Shown here piece after piece: positions 11,160 through 21,513 of a DNA stretch of 64,000 bases (position 1 is the stretch's first letter; every line of letters begins with the position of its first letter). The DNA comes from Gari tellinella. Its lineage: Eukaryota > Mollusca > Bivalvia > Cardiida > Psammobiidae. The stretch covers positions 58,925,079 to 58,989,078 of the forward strand of contig OV277870.1 in assembly GCA_922989275.2 (NCBI GenBank). Direction: 5' to 3'. The notes beneath the pieces are model-generated. The model ran no database searches. It had not been told where the DNA came from and saw nothing but the letters and a program-made list of their open reading frames with translations. The position numbers and the translations under genes were made by a program.

Positions 11160-12310
11160 ACGCCTATTTGAAACAGATATTGCACGCGTCATGACGCGTC
11201 CATGTGTTCAGCAAGTGTTTAAGATTTAATGGTAGTGGTCCTAAACTGAACAACTAATGAACACATTTGGTGTTCAATGTTTTAATGGACGCAACAGATA
11301 TTGCACACTTTTTAACATGCTCATCGAAAAAGTGTTAAAAAGACAGAATATACATAGAACATCATGTATTCAGATTTCAAATGTCTACTTTAACATAAGG
11401 TGTTCAGCTATGAATGCCTACTGAGAACATAAGTGTTCAGTGTTAGTTTTAATTACGTAGATTATAAGGTGTTCAGGTTAATCGAGGTAGATCTAGAATA
11501 GGCCTATCAAAATTGTGCGATTGAAGCAAAATCGAAATCTATTTAGAATTAGATCTAGATCTAGAAATCTACTTACCAGATTTACCCCTCCTTGTAAAAG
11601 TCTTTGCATTTAATTCGCTTTATTCCTTGTATGGCGCCTTTGTTTATTGTTTCCCGAACGGCCGAATAATTGTGCAGTTACGTAGACAATCACATTATGA
11701 AAGGAATTATACAACAAGCATCTAAGACCAGAAACTATATTAAATCTACTGTACATTCTGGTGCCGTTAACCCAACTCTGACATCCATCCATCTGGCCTC
11801 CTCCGTTCTTGAGTGAATGAGTTCCGTTTCGACAGATTCACAGAATAATAATCCAAGATGTATCCTCCAACACCAAGTTACGGTCCGTTGTCTTAAACAA
11901 GGTTATTCAGCATATTCCTTAGAAATATTCACGGCGCGATTCACGAAACAATATGGCGTCTTCGCCTTCATGTTAAAATCAAACTAATGACATCATATTA
12001 AATTAAATAAAGTGACGTCATTTGAGTTATGACGTCATACATATTTTCCAAATGAACATCAATCGTTGAACGGTATGCGTGGAACAAATGTTCTAGCCTA
12101 ACAAAAAAGGTGCTAATTTTGAATTTTCTCATTTAATCGCGTTGGATATTCACGTAAAACTAAAGTTTTATCAAATAAGATTCAGACAAGTTGAAAAAAT
12201 CTACTATAAATGAATTAAATTGCATCCATGAACACTAGGGTCAAAACCCATGAATGCTATAGTGTTAAACTTTGAACACTGTAGCTTTTAACTATGAACA
12301 CTTGGTTATG
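11160..12310. mobile_element. Possible DNA transposon with GTGTTCA subterminal repeats
   Basis: GTGTTCA is repeated on the left side (11204, 11270, 11400, 11433, 11469; one inverted at 11258). Its inverse TGAACAC is on the right (12230, 12273, 12295). GATATTGCAC also repeats at 11178 and 11297. Clusters pointing toward each other resemble subterminal repeats of a non-autonomous element; ends and duplication were not found, and no ORF is worth reporting. Confidence 0.4.
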
Positions 12311-12413
12311 TAATATTCTAGATGTAGTAGATTTAGGGTAAGGGTTGAACGTATATATAAAATATTTGAATGTATTGTGTTCATTTTTTGAATGCGTTCA
12401 CTGTCCGGAGGTT

Positions 12414-12785
12414 TACAGTATACAACGGCCCCAACAACGATTCCCTCCTTACAACAATGATTGCCGCTGTTCCCAAAACAAGATAAATTTTGTCTAACGC
12501 TTTCACTGCTGCAATATCGTCTGCTTTAAACTGTCGTATGCTCTCAAAGTTATATGCATTTGACATTTTGAGAGAAGAAACATAAATGCGATTTTACAAA
12601 CAGTTGAACCCAGATCAGACGCCGCAATATACGTCTTTTCTGGGTTCAAACTGTTTGCAAATGTAAACCATGTCATATTCCGCACTCGAAGTTTATTAAT
12701 TGTCCCTCCCTATAACAACCCACTCCGAACAACACACAATACCTATGTCTCCCAATGAGTTTTGTTGTAGAGAGGGATCACTGTA
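12414..12785 (+). mobile_element. Family B MITE
   Basis: Left end is eroded (TACAGTATACAACGGCCCC); right end GAGAGGGATCACTGTA is intact. Inside: ATATCGTCTGCTTTAAACTG (the GTCGTCTGC-box segment) and an HP1 whose core reads CGCAATATACG, with arms GAACCCAGATC / CTGGGTTC. Confidence 0.85.
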
Positions 12786-12796
12786 TTCGTTCTCTT

Positions 12797-13001
12797 TAGC
12801 CCTTTACCCCATAGATTCACCTTTTAGCGGATATGATTTAGTCCTCCGCTGAAGTAGATAGTTCCAATTTAATCAGTCATTAATATATAGAATAGGGAAT
12901 ATTTTCTATACTCTAGAACATGGAAGCTTAAAGCAGGCTTCAAGTAAAGCAGAATGCGCCTTAACTCTCAACCCGCTTTTACTGATACTATAGAAATAGG
13001 C
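12797..13001 (-). mobile_element. Family C MITE, right part lost at an A insertion
   Basis: Starts CCCTTTACCCCATAG, contains the GCTTAAAGCAGGCTTCAAGT arm of HP2 with its partner mostly deleted, and stops at GAAATAGGC where family A begins. Confidence 0.75.
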
Positions 13002-13251
13002 TACAGTGGAGAATCTGTTATTCTCTCCCGATAAACGCGTTTACGCTAAAACTATTTTTTCTTTTACAAACAGTTTGGAGCCAGATCAGACGCCGGGTAA
13101 CCCGGCGTCTGATCAGGCTCCAAACTGTTTGCCCCCAAGATAAACATGAAATATCAGAATTGTCCAAAAGTTGTTCTTTGCTACGTTTTAGTGCTTTGCG
13201 TTTGCGTACGTTTGCGTTTAAACGGGAAAGAATAACAGATTCTCCACTGTA
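13002..13251 (+). mobile_element. Family A MITE, full copy
   Basis: Intact ends and HP1. Its left flank is the truncated C element; no C sequence resumes on the right. Confidence 0.92.
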
Positions 13252-13319
13252 ACATATAACAAGAACTGTGACGCAATAAGTGACAAATCCCCTTAACTAT
13301 TATCTGACTGATGTGGCGT

Positions 13320-13660
13320 GCAAAGCTTTTGACAATCTTTTCTATTATTCAGATCAATAGTCAAGGCCACCGTGATCTCAATTACATGTAGGTATTGGAC
13401 ACTTCGCCATCTCCATATTTACAAAGTAAGCATGCACCGGACAAGTTTTCTATTGTTGATATCAATGGTTATGGTCAAGGTAACCTGAACATGATTTAAG
13501 ACTCTCTGTCATCCCAAGATGAACATACACACAAACTTTGGTTTACCTAGCTGAAGTTTTGTTATAAATATGCTCCGGACAAAAGGTATACGAACAACCG
13601 GACAGACGGACGAAAAGACGGACGGACGAACTGATACACACAGTATAATCAATATATATA
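13320..13660 (+). repeat. Degenerate interspersed repeat with CGGACGGA tail
   Basis: Two related segments (TTTTCTATTATTCAGATCAAT; TTTTCTATTGTTGATATCAA) with GTCAAGG..ACC spacing, then GACAGACGGACGAAAAGACG. The GACGGACG tract is typical of the tail of bivalve repeats related to the TCACCTGAGC element. Confidence 0.5.
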
Positions 13661-13869
13661 AGGTCAGTCTTTGGAAGCATAAACATATTCCTCATTTGTC
13701 CTTGAAGGTTGTTTACATGTACTGTGTGGCCTTTCTGTTCATAACCTTTCACAAGCTTAATTGAGCCGGATTAAAAAATAGATTGAAGACATTTTGACTG
13801 GGAAAATATTGAACTGAGTGACACTAAAAGTTGGTCTAGGTCGAAAACCGATTGTTTTTGTACATCAAC

Positions 13870-13994
13870 CACAGTGGGTAAGATAATATTCTGTCCCGTT
13901 TAATATTAACTAAAGGCAAATGCATCGTTAAACAATTAATGTAGAGAATGGCAAGTTCTTGAAATTGTCGGCGTTTTATAAAGCTTCAAACTGT
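13870..13994 (-). mobile_element. Family A-like relic
   Basis: ACAGTGGGTAAGATAATATT then CCCGTTTAATATTAAC, the left half of an old reversed copy ending near AAGCTTCAAACTGTT, the hairpin arm. Confidence 0.5.
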
Positions 13995-14000
13995 TACATG

Positions 14001-14250
14001 TACAGTGGAGATTCTGTTATTCTTTCCCAATAAACGCGTTTACGCTAAAACTATTATTTGCAGTGCAAACAGTTTGGAGTCAGATCAGACGCCGGGTAAC
14101 CCGGCGTCTGATCAGGCTCCAAACTGTTCGACACCAAGATAAACATGAAATATCAGAATTGTCCAAAAGTTGTTCTTTTCTACGTTTTAGTGCTTTGCGT
14201 TTGCGTACGTTTGCGTTTAAACGGGAAAGAATAACAGATTCTCCACTGTA
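14001..14250 (+). mobile_element. Family A MITE, first of a close pair
   Basis: Intact copy; left hairpin arm GGAGTCAGATC, right arm GGCTCCAAACTGTTCG. Separated from the next copy by 19 bp. Confidence 0.93.
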
Positions 14251-14269
14251 ACAATGAACATACATGTTT

Positions 14270-14519
14270 TACAGTGGAGAATCTGTTATTCTTTCCCGAT
14301 AAACGCGTTTACGCTAAAACTATTTTTTCTTTTACAAACAGTTTGGAGCCAGATCAGACGCCGGGTAACCCGGCGTCTGATCTGGCTCCAAACTGTTTGC
14401 CACCAATATAAACATGAGTTATCAGAATTGTCCAAAAGTTGTTCTTTTCTACATTTTAGTGCTTTGCGTTTGCGTACGTTTGCGTTTAAACGGGAAAGAA
14501 TAACAGATTCTCCACTGTA
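14270..14519 (+). mobile_element. Family A MITE, second of a close pair
   Basis: Same orientation as its neighbour. The spacer CAATGAACATACATGTTT before it recurs after it (14526-14543), so element plus spacer form an imperfect tandem duplication or two insertions in a repeated target. Confidence 0.93.
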
Positions 14520-14544
14520 CATGTAGCAATGAACATACATGTTT

Positions 14545-14589
14545 TAGCACATGCGTTTTCTTGTGAAAGAGTAACGTATTCTCCCTGTA
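14545..14589 (+). mobile_element. Solo right end of an A2-like element
   Basis: GAAAGAGTAACGTATTCTCC then CTGTA, without the rest of the element. Confidence 0.6.
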
Positions 14590-14612
14590 CCTTCCTACAT
14601 TGTTGCGGTGTT

Positions 14613-14840
14613 GGGGCTTAATTGTCATAGGGAATGTCTGTGTTTATCTGACCGAGATTATCCCCTCTGCCGAAAACTAAAAGGAAGGTAGGATGGTGTT
14701 TTTGATCCCATGCGCAGCCTTGCAACTTTTGAGATTTCTGTAATCATCATCTCATCTCATTTCATCATCCCTCATCATTTATCGGCGCTATATGACCTAT
14801 TTTGTGTCACAGTGTCGTAAAAACCAAACTCATACATCCA
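14613..14840 (+). mobile_element. Retroposon-like repeat Q, copy 1
   Basis: GGGGCTTAATTGTCATAG, ACTAAAAGGAAGG, TTTTGATCCCATGCGC, ATCATCTCATCTC and GACCTATTTTGTGTCACAGT appear in the same order as at 61901-62180. Q ends in the GTGTCACAGTGTCGTAAAA word followed by ATCC repeats, which resembles a retroposon tail. Confidence 0.6.
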
Positions 14841-14962
14841 TCCATCCATCCCTGTAAAGAGACTGAAACCGTGACCTTCAAAATTGGCCTAAAATGTTTT
14901 TGTAAGTGGATGCTAAGAGACTACATAAACATTTTATGATTTATATGGGAAAAGGGTTTATG

Positions 14963-15078
14963 TTAAAAAAAAAAACACCCAACATTTGAAACAAAAATAT
15001 CGAGCTCGGTCCGGATTCGAACCCTAGCTGAGAAGGCAAAAATTAGCCAACGCTCTTACCACAGTCCTGAACATTCTT
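14963..15078 (-). ncRNA. tRNA-derived pol III unit (SINE head or tRNA relic)
   Basis: On the minus strand a box A-like GTGGTAAGAGCGTTGG (15051-15064 region) and a box B GGTTCGAATCCGG (15011-15023) are spaced as in tRNA. A T11-T12 run at 14963-14975 could end transcription. The acceptor and T stems do not pair well, so this is not a functional tRNA gene by eye. Confidence 0.5.
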
Positions 15079-15780
15079 ATTCGATTGTCTTTTTTATCCT
15101 ATTTGAAAGGAAAGTAGTGAAGGTCAACACAAGATCTACCCCGTCAAGTGTAGGGAGCCTCCTTTGGTTCGCACCTTACGAATACCGATGTCTGGAAGAG
15201 TTTATTACCGCCCCCCATCACCATATTAGATATTAGTTAAAATAAGTTAAATTATAAAAACCACGTGACAGTAATTACTTGTATTCTTTTGTTGTACCTC
15301 ATATATTCTATGTTATGTAGAATTCGAGAAAATAAAGTTCTGTTCTGACAGGCGATGGGAAAAATCTAAAAAAATAACTGACATTCAGTATTTATTTTCG
15401 AAGAAGTTAGTATACCCATCATTATTAATAGAACAATATTCCTGATAGGGAATTAAAATAGTATCAATATATAAACTGCTTTTTTCTAATAGTTCGACAA
15501 CTAAGGGCTTTTTTCGAAATATTAGAAAAGAGCACTTTATATATTAATATATTAATACACTATTTTTCTTAATACCTTATGCACGATAATGGCACACGTT
15601 TGATTTTAAATGAATGTTTTGTATTTGTTTTGCAAATACACAATATGGTTTTCCGTCTCTTTAACCTAATTATTCCTGAATATTGCTTTCAGCTCTCCCT
15701 GTATACTTGATGGAAGATACAAGGGCGATCTAAAGACACTGCACTGTGTGTCCATACAGCAGATCATTTTATAAAATTAT
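15079..15780. other. AT-rich spacer with one imperfect palindrome
   Basis: Arms ATATAAACTGCTTTTTTCTA and TTAGAAAAGAGCACTTTATA at 15467-15547. Nothing else recognised. Confidence 0.5.
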
Positions 15781-15787
15781 ATAATTG

Positions 15788-15854
15788 CAAACGGTGCAGA
15801 CTCTGGTGGGACGCCGCGTTAAGCGGCGTCTCATCAGAATCTGCACTGTTTGCT
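15788..15854. repeat. HP1 hairpin, H-type
   Basis: GCAAACGGTGCAGACTCTGG through GACGCCGCG, loop TTAA, and back to GCACTGTTTGC. The surrounding element is not delimited. Confidence 0.8.
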
Positions 15855-15986
15855 AATGCTACTTTTGTGGATGATAGGCTTATATATAGGGTAACGTGTG
15901 TATGATGAAAATGTTTCATGTTTGTCCTTGAAAGATGTTTTTATTGATTAACCGCACTATGCTTGTCGTAGACGTAAATATGTCTA

Positions 15987-16239
15987 TACAGTAGAGACAA
16001 AAATGTTCTTTCCCAATAAACGCGTTTTTTGATAAAATAATTATATCAAGCGCACACAGTTTGGAGCGATATCAGACGCCGGGTAACCCGGCGTCTGATC
16101 AACCTCCAAACTGTTTGCCACTAAGATTTAAAAAAAAAATCATGAGAAATTTACAAATAAAGAAAACCATTGTTAAGCGTCTGTGTTTCGTTTCGTTTGT
16201 TTCGTTTTAAAGGAAAAGAATAACACCTTCTCCATTGTA
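15987..16239 (+). mobile_element. Family A2 MITE, diverged
   Basis: TACAGTAGAGACAAAAATG at left, CCTTCTCCATTGTA at right; HP1 core GACGCCGGGTAACCCGGCG intact while the outer arms have drifted. Confidence 0.8.
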
Positions 16240-16299
16240 TACTGATACAGGTTAATGACATTTTAACTGAGGATACGTTGATCCCAGTGGCACAGCGTG

Positions 16300-16549
16300 T
16301 ACAGTGGAGACTCTGTTATTCTTTCCCGTTTAAACGCAAACGTACGCAAACGCAAAGCACTAAAACGTAGAAAAGAACAACTTTTGGACAATTCTGATAT
16401 TTCATGTTTATCCTGGTGGCAAACAGTTTGGAGCCTGATCAGACGCCGGGTTACCCGGCGTCTGATCTGGCTCCAAACTGTTTGTAAAAGAAAAACTAGT
16501 TTTAGCGTAAACGCGTTTATCGGGAAAGAATAACAGATTCTCCACTGTA
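16300..16549 (-). mobile_element. Family A MITE, full copy
   Basis: Left TIR reads GGAGACTCTGTTATTC (one change). HP1 intact. Confidence 0.93.
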
Positions 16550-16655
16550 CACTCAGGAAGATGTTATTGTTTCCCCTAATAGACGCGTTTTTGCGACAAC
16601 TATTATTCCCATTGCAAACAGTTCGGAGCCTGATCAGACGCCGGGCAATCCTAGG
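16546..16655 (+). mobile_element. A-like left half, truncated
   Basis: TGTACACTCAGGAAGATGTT, TAGACGCGTTTTTGCGACAA, then the left hairpin arm to GACGCCGGGCAA, where it stops. It abuts the preceding A copy at the shared TGTA. Confidence 0.7.
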
Positions 16656-16984
16656 ATCTGGGTTATTATTTTTTATTTTTTTTAAAAATTGTAATAAAAG
16701 AATAAATTTGGTACATCTTATTGTTGTTTGTTTGGTTTGTTTTCTTTGCAGACGATAATCACACAAGCAGAGGAAAGACAACATGTCGAGTTAATTAATT
16801 CACTGAGCCCTAGCGACGAGAATTCACGTCTTTAACAAACAGTTTTACTGTAAATACTACACATGTCCTATGCAAACAGTTTAGACGCAGACCACAAGGC
16901 TTCCGAAGGAACCCTCGCCATGGGTACATTCTATACGCTGATTGCCATTTTGTAATACCTTGTAAAAACAACCCTAAATAGTCA
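16656..16984. other. Spacer with a decayed hairpin fragment
   Basis: GCAAACAGTTTAGACGCAGACC near 16872 is a half HP1. Otherwise AT-rich with no recognised element. Confidence 0.5.
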
Positions 16985-17200
16985 AAATTGGACTATTCTT
17001 GATTGGAAACTGGACTCGTCCATTTGAAGTTTCAGTGCTGAATTAGTTAAGCTTAATGACTACTGAAAATTACTATAGCAAACAGTGTAGACCCTGTTGA
17101 GACGCCGCGTAACGCGGTGTCTCATCAGTGTCTACACTGTTAGCTATTTCATATGCACTATATCTGTATGGTCAAAGAGTGCAATGTCGTTAGATCACCC
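16985..17200 (+). mobile_element. Family H fragment with HP1 hairpin
   Basis: TCAAAATTGGACTATT, TCGTCCATTTGAAGTTTCAG and the hairpin 17081-17150 (AAACAGTGTAGACCCTGTTG / CATCAGTGTCTACACTGTT, core GCGTAACGC). The TTGGA..CCATTTGAAGT words recur near 9195 and 27440. Confidence 0.55.
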
Positions 17201-17700
17201 TTGTATATTTATAATGAACTATTCCAGTAAGCGTATTGGGAGAGTTTATTGCAATATACAGGGATAAACGGGATAATATAACAGTGATGCTGAGCCACTT
17301 GCAATCGATCTAGCGACAACAGCTTTTAGCAATCAGGTTACGTGATGTTACATGCGTCCATTAATATGCTACTGCATAGCCTGCATGCTTAGGTACTGTC
17401 GTCTACCGTTTAGGCTCTCGAAATGAGCTTTCTTATTACTTTAATTTGAACAAATGCAAAATCTAAACAAGTGTTTAAACATCTTGAACTCTGCTCAGAC
17501 GAGTAAAGTCGCATCCGATCAACATCCAAGCTGCTTTGCAAAACACACGACAAGGCGTGCATAGCATTTAAAGTTAAATGACTCACATGCTTAAATATCT
17601 AGGTCATATGAGAGCAGACGGGTTTTTGTTTAAGTTATTTTTTTATCTTAAGCCTGCTGTTGTAATATCTGCTTTACCCATGCATATAATGCTTAACCCC
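17201..17700. other. Unassigned sequence
   Basis: Weak C-like words near 17625-17690 (TTTTTATCTTAAGCCTGCTG) but no structure I can delimit. Confidence 0.4.
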
Positions 17701-17724
17701 GGGTGCAGTATTTATTTGCAATTG

Positions 17725-17789
17725 CAAACTGTTTGAACCCTGATCAGACACCGCGTAACGCGGCGTCTGATCAGGATCCAAGCTGTTTG
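17725..17789. repeat. HP1 hairpin, D-type
   Basis: CAAACTGTTTGAACCCTGAT, core CACCGCGTAACGCGGCG, return CAGGATCCAAGCTGTTTG. Short flanks CAATTG repeat on both sides (17720, 17790). Confidence 0.8.
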
Positions 17790-18062
17790 ACAATTGTTTT
17801 CAATATTTCTGAAGTGAAAATCCTTAAAAGTTAAATTTGGGAAATAAAAGCAGTCGACAATTGTTTAAAATTGACGATTTTGCCTCAGGTAAAATTTTGC
17901 GATTGCAATGCCTTCATTATGTACATTGTATGTAAATATGCATCTTAATAATTATGAAGAAAAGGAGGTTTTATTTTTGTCAAAGTCAGACACCGCCATG
18001 CTTTGTGACCCATCTAGGTCAAATTGTTACGGTGTTCTTGCAAAAGATTGTCAAACTAGGCA

Positions 18063-18314
18063 TACAGTGCACAGAAGAAACGATGTTATTATTTCCGAAA
18101 CGCATTTATGCTAAAACACTTATTTCCCTTGCAAACCGTTTGGAGCCAGACCAGACGCCGGATGACCCGGCGTCTGATCAGACTCCAGACTGTTTGCTAC
18201 TCAGATTAAAGTCGTTAGAAATATTTAAAAAGTGTATTTTTCTACAGTTTAGTGCATTGCGTTTGCGTTTTGTGTGATCAAACAGAAAAACAGAAAAAAC
18301 CCGTCTCTATTGTA
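18063..18314 (+). mobile_element. Family A2 MITE, diverged
   Basis: TACAGTGCACAGAAGAAACG to GTCTCTATTGTA. HP1 arms GGAGCCAGACC / CAGACTCCAGACTG. It ends exactly where the foldback element R begins. Confidence 0.8.
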
Positions 18315-19632
18315 TATGTATAGGTTAGACCATGGTTGCAAGCGAATAAACGATATAGTTCGAGGGGGCGTAGCCCCCGAGAACTATGTCGTTTATTCTT
18401 ACGCAACCATGGTCTAACCTATTTAGCACTGGCTTGGGCTCGAGGAAAACAAGAAAACCATTCGTTTCTGATTACTGTTTAGACGAAAAAGTCATTTTGT
18501 TTGTAATATTTTACTTAAATTGAAAGGTTATTTCAAATGATAAGTTTGAGACATTAAGCATGCTTTAACACCAACATAAATAACGCTTATTGAAGCTCTA
18601 TATGTAAGCACAATTCATTAGTAATTGTCTTTAAAGTCTAGGTCTCACTGTACATAATAAAACGTCATGAAGCGTGTGCAGTTCACCTCTGACCTCAGCT
18701 GTTTTTAGAATTGTGACATCAAATTGCCTTGAGATGACGGAAGCGAGGGATAAGTGAACAGTTTGTTAGTTATTCCATGGTTTGTTGAAATAAACGATAT
18801 ATTCACAGGTTTTTTAGGCATCTGATTGGCCGAGAGCTCCAAGCCATGTGCTAAATTATTTTAGCACATACATGTAGCTTGGAGCTCTCGGCCAATTAGA
18901 TGCCTAAAAAAACTGCGAATATGTCGTTTATTGAACAAAACCATGAAATAACTAACACACTGTTCACTTATTCCTTGCTTCCGTCATCTCAAGGCAATAT
19001 GACGTCACAACCCTAGCAATCCTCCGAGCAAGCCACCGCGAAAACCTTTTGCCTGCACTGTAAGGCTTAACGATAATTAATCGGAATAAACACCAGATCA
19101 AGGATTTAAACTAAAGCAATACGGTAATTTCACAGTATCTATAAAAGATCTAGATCTACCCCATCCCTCTGGACCTATATATATGCATTGTTTCAGCTGT
19201 AGGTGTAAAAACCGGGATATGAATGTCTTGATTGGCTTTACTAAACAGCTGAGATCAGAGGGGAACTGCAAAAGCTTGATGACATCATATTATGTACAGT
19301 GATATCTAAACTTTAAAGGCCATTAATAATGAATTGTGCTTACATATAGAGCTTCAATAAGCCTTATTTATGTTGGTGTTGAAGCATGCATAATGTCTCA
19401 AGCTACACAATGAAATAACCTTTCAATTTAAGTAAAATATTACAAAAGAAATGTCTTTTTCGTCTAAAACAAAAAGCAGAAACGAAGGGTCTTCTTGTTT
19501 TCCTCGAGCCCAAGCCAGTGCTAAATAGGTTAGACCATGGTTGCGCGCGAAAAAACGACATAGTTCTCGGGGGCTACGCCCCCTCGAACTATATCGTTTA
19601 TTCGCTTGCAACCATGGTCTAACCTATACATA
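18315..19632. mobile_element. Foldback element R with hairpin ends
   Basis: A 1.3-kb inverted repeat. Outer arms of about 400 bp pair over their length: TATGTATAGGTTAGACCATG at 18315 with its inverse at 19613-19632; GGCTTGGGCTCGAGG with CCTCGAGCCCAAGCC; AAGCACAATTCATTA with its inverse at 19340. Each end is itself a hairpin of about 100 bp (18321-18421 and 19527-19628) closing at GGGGGCGTAGCCCCC. A further palindrome lies at 18711-19008, and about 225 bp of single-copy sequence separates it from the right arm. No transposase ORF. Resembles foldback-type elements in architecture; class unknown. Confidence 0.85.
18711..19008. repeat. Central palindrome of element R
   Basis: TGCCTTGAGATGACGGAAGC pairs with its inverse near 18980, AGGCATCTGATTGGCCGAGA with its inverse near 18897; centre GTGCTAAATTATTTTAGCAC. 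It shares CCATGGTT and AATAAACGATATA with the outer terminal hairpins, so it looks like a diverged relative nested inside. Confidence 0.8.
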
Positions 19633-19785
19633 ATTACAGTGTTTGACGTTGATAAGAGACGGCAATGTAACATGAAAGCAATACTTTCATTTGATATGCA
19701 TGTAGACGATAATTAAAAGTTTGTGTGAACTATTGGACTAGAAACTGTGCCATTTTCTGGTTGGGTTCAGTTTTATACCAATACA

Positions 19786-20025
19786 TACAGTGGAGAATTT
19801 GTAATTCTTTCCCGTTTAAACGCAAATGTACGCAAACGCAAAGCACTAAAACGTAGAAAAGAACAACTTTTTGACAATTCTGATAATTCTTGTTTATCTT
19901 GGTGGCAAACAGTTTGGAGCCTGATCAGACGCCGGGTTACCCGGCGTCTGATCTGGCTCCAAACTGTTTGCACTGTTTTAGCGTAAACGTGTTTATTGGG
20001 AAAGAATAACAGATTCTCCACTGTA
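19786..20025 (-). mobile_element. Family A MITE
   Basis: Intact ends (one TIR change, GGAGAATTTGTAATTC). About 12 bp missing in the right arm after TTTGCACTG. Confidence 0.92.
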
Positions 20026-20061
20026 CATGCCCCTATTGCTTACTTTAGAAAGATGCATCAT

Positions 20062-20240
20062 TAACTCATTCACTGCCAATGGTGACAACTTTAAAGGGGA
20101 CCGTGTAAGCAATTTGGATCCAAACTGTGTTACACTCGTATCCATATTGTCTTTACTCAAAACAGCCCTAAATCTTGAAACAAATATTGAAGGCGACACT
20201 ACATGTATCTATACAAACGATAGTTTGGCGGTGCGGTTAA
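20062..20240 (+). mobile_element. D-like relic
   Basis: TTAACTCATTCACTGCCAAT to TTTGGCGGTGCGGTTAA, TTAA-type ends with only half a hairpin (TTGGATCCAAACTG). Shares its right TTAA with the next element. Confidence 0.5.
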
Positions 20241-20577
20241 CCCTTTCATGGTCAAATTATTCGGGAGATTTTTACCCCTTCACCGCTTTATTGTCGTCTG
20301 CTTCTATTTTGTTGTCTGCAATGTCGTTTCAAAGTTAAAAAATAAGGCAGTATGACTGAACGAATTTCAAAACGAGTGTCAAACAGTTCGGATCCTGATG
20401 AGGCGGCGTCTGGTCAGGGTTAAAACTGTTTGCCTCTAATTAGTTTAAAATAACGTCAGTTATACTGCCTTTAATCTAACTTTGAAATGAAATTGCAGAC
20501 AACAATATTGAAGCAGACGACAATGTGGCAGTGAAGGGGTAAACCACTCACGATAAATTTGATCACGAAAGGGTTAA
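20237..20577. mobile_element. Family D MITE
   Basis: 341 bp with TTAACCCTTTCATGGTCAAA and its inverse ending GAAAGGGTTAA. A second inverted pair lies inside (TACCCCTTCACCGC / GCAGTGAAGGGGTAA). Contains GTCGTCTGC boxes on both sides and HP1 at 20379-20434 with the core shortened to GAGGCGGCGTC. TTAA ends suggest a piggyBac-type non-autonomous element. Confidence 0.88.
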
Positions 20578-20623
20578 ACCAAATTTGATATTACAAAGAA
20601 TCTTTATAACAGTCAACACTGTG

Positions 20624-21122
20624 TTAACCCTTTACCTGATCGCCTATTTCTAGTATTGAAGATAGGTGACTACTCAAAGCAGGTTGAAAGTAAAGCAGAA
20701 TGCGCCTTAAAGCGCATTCTGCTTTACTTTCAGCCCGCTTTAAGCTATCATTTGCTAGAATGTAGAAAATATTCCCTATAATATATATTCATGACTGATT
20801 AAATTGGAACTATTTTCTTCAGCTGAGTAATAAATCATATTCGCTAAAAGGCGCTTACAGTAGAGAATGTGTTATTCTTTCCCAATAAACGCGTATACGC
20901 TTAAACGTTTATTTCCAATGCAAACAGTTTGGAGCCAGATCAGACGGGTAACCCGGCGTCTGATCAGGCTCCAAACTGTTTGCCACCAAGATAAACATTA
21001 ATTGTGAGAAATATCTAAAAATTGACATTTTCTACGTTTTAGTGCTATGCGTTTGCGTATACATTTGCGTTTAAACGGGAAAGAATAACAGATTCTCCAC
21101 TGTATATGGGGGAAAGGGTTAA
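20624..21122. mobile_element. Family C MITE split by a family A insertion
   Basis: TTAACCCTTTACCTGATCG at left, GGGGGAAAGGGTTAA at right. HP2 at about 20675-20751 is near-perfect (AAAGTAAAGCAGAATGCGCC, centre TTAAAG). Removing 20856-21104 and one TA restores the C right end (GGCGCT-TA-TATGGGGG). Confidence 0.93.
20856..21104 (+). mobile_element. Family A MITE nested in family C
   Basis: TACAGTAGAGAATGTGTTAT to CTCCACTGTA. Both flanks are family C, so the TA duplication can be read directly. Confidence 0.94.
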
Positions 21123-21292
21123 GCAACCAATCAACGAACAAGAGTAGTTTTCAAATAGCTGTTGCCCTGCACTTAACAGTCGCTTGCCATTTTAGTTCAC
21201 GAACCATCAAAATGCACCACGTATCACTTGCACGGCATTGTTATAACATTGTACATGTACAATCGCGTCTTTTAAGGCGACTTGGTAGGGTG

Positions 21293-21513
21293 TACAGTGG
21301 AGAAAACGTTATTCCCAATAAACGCGTTTACGTTAAAACAATTATCTCCATTGCAAATAGTTTGGAGCCAGATCAGACGCCTGGTAACCCGGCGTCTGAT
21401 CAGGCTCCAAACTGTTTGCCACTCAGATTAAAATAGATATAGATATTATTTTCTACATTTTAGTGTTTTGCGTTTGCGTTTAAACGGGAAAGAATAACGT
21501 TTTCTCCACTGTA
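21293..21513 (+). mobile_element. Family A2 MITE
   Basis: TACAGTGGAGAAAACGTTAT, HP1 with core GCCTGGTAACCCGGC, right end CGTTTTCTCCACTGTA. About 30 bp shorter than A in the right arm. Confidence 0.9.

Noticed and set aside
14963..15078. Functional tRNA gene
   Set aside because: Acceptor and T stems do not pair; kept only as a tRNA-derived relic.
16263..16784. 173-residue open frame (-) and similar 60-150-residue frames across family A copies on both strands
   Set aside because: They follow the MITE exactly, appear on both strands because of the palindrome, and break at element borders. No protein family motif.
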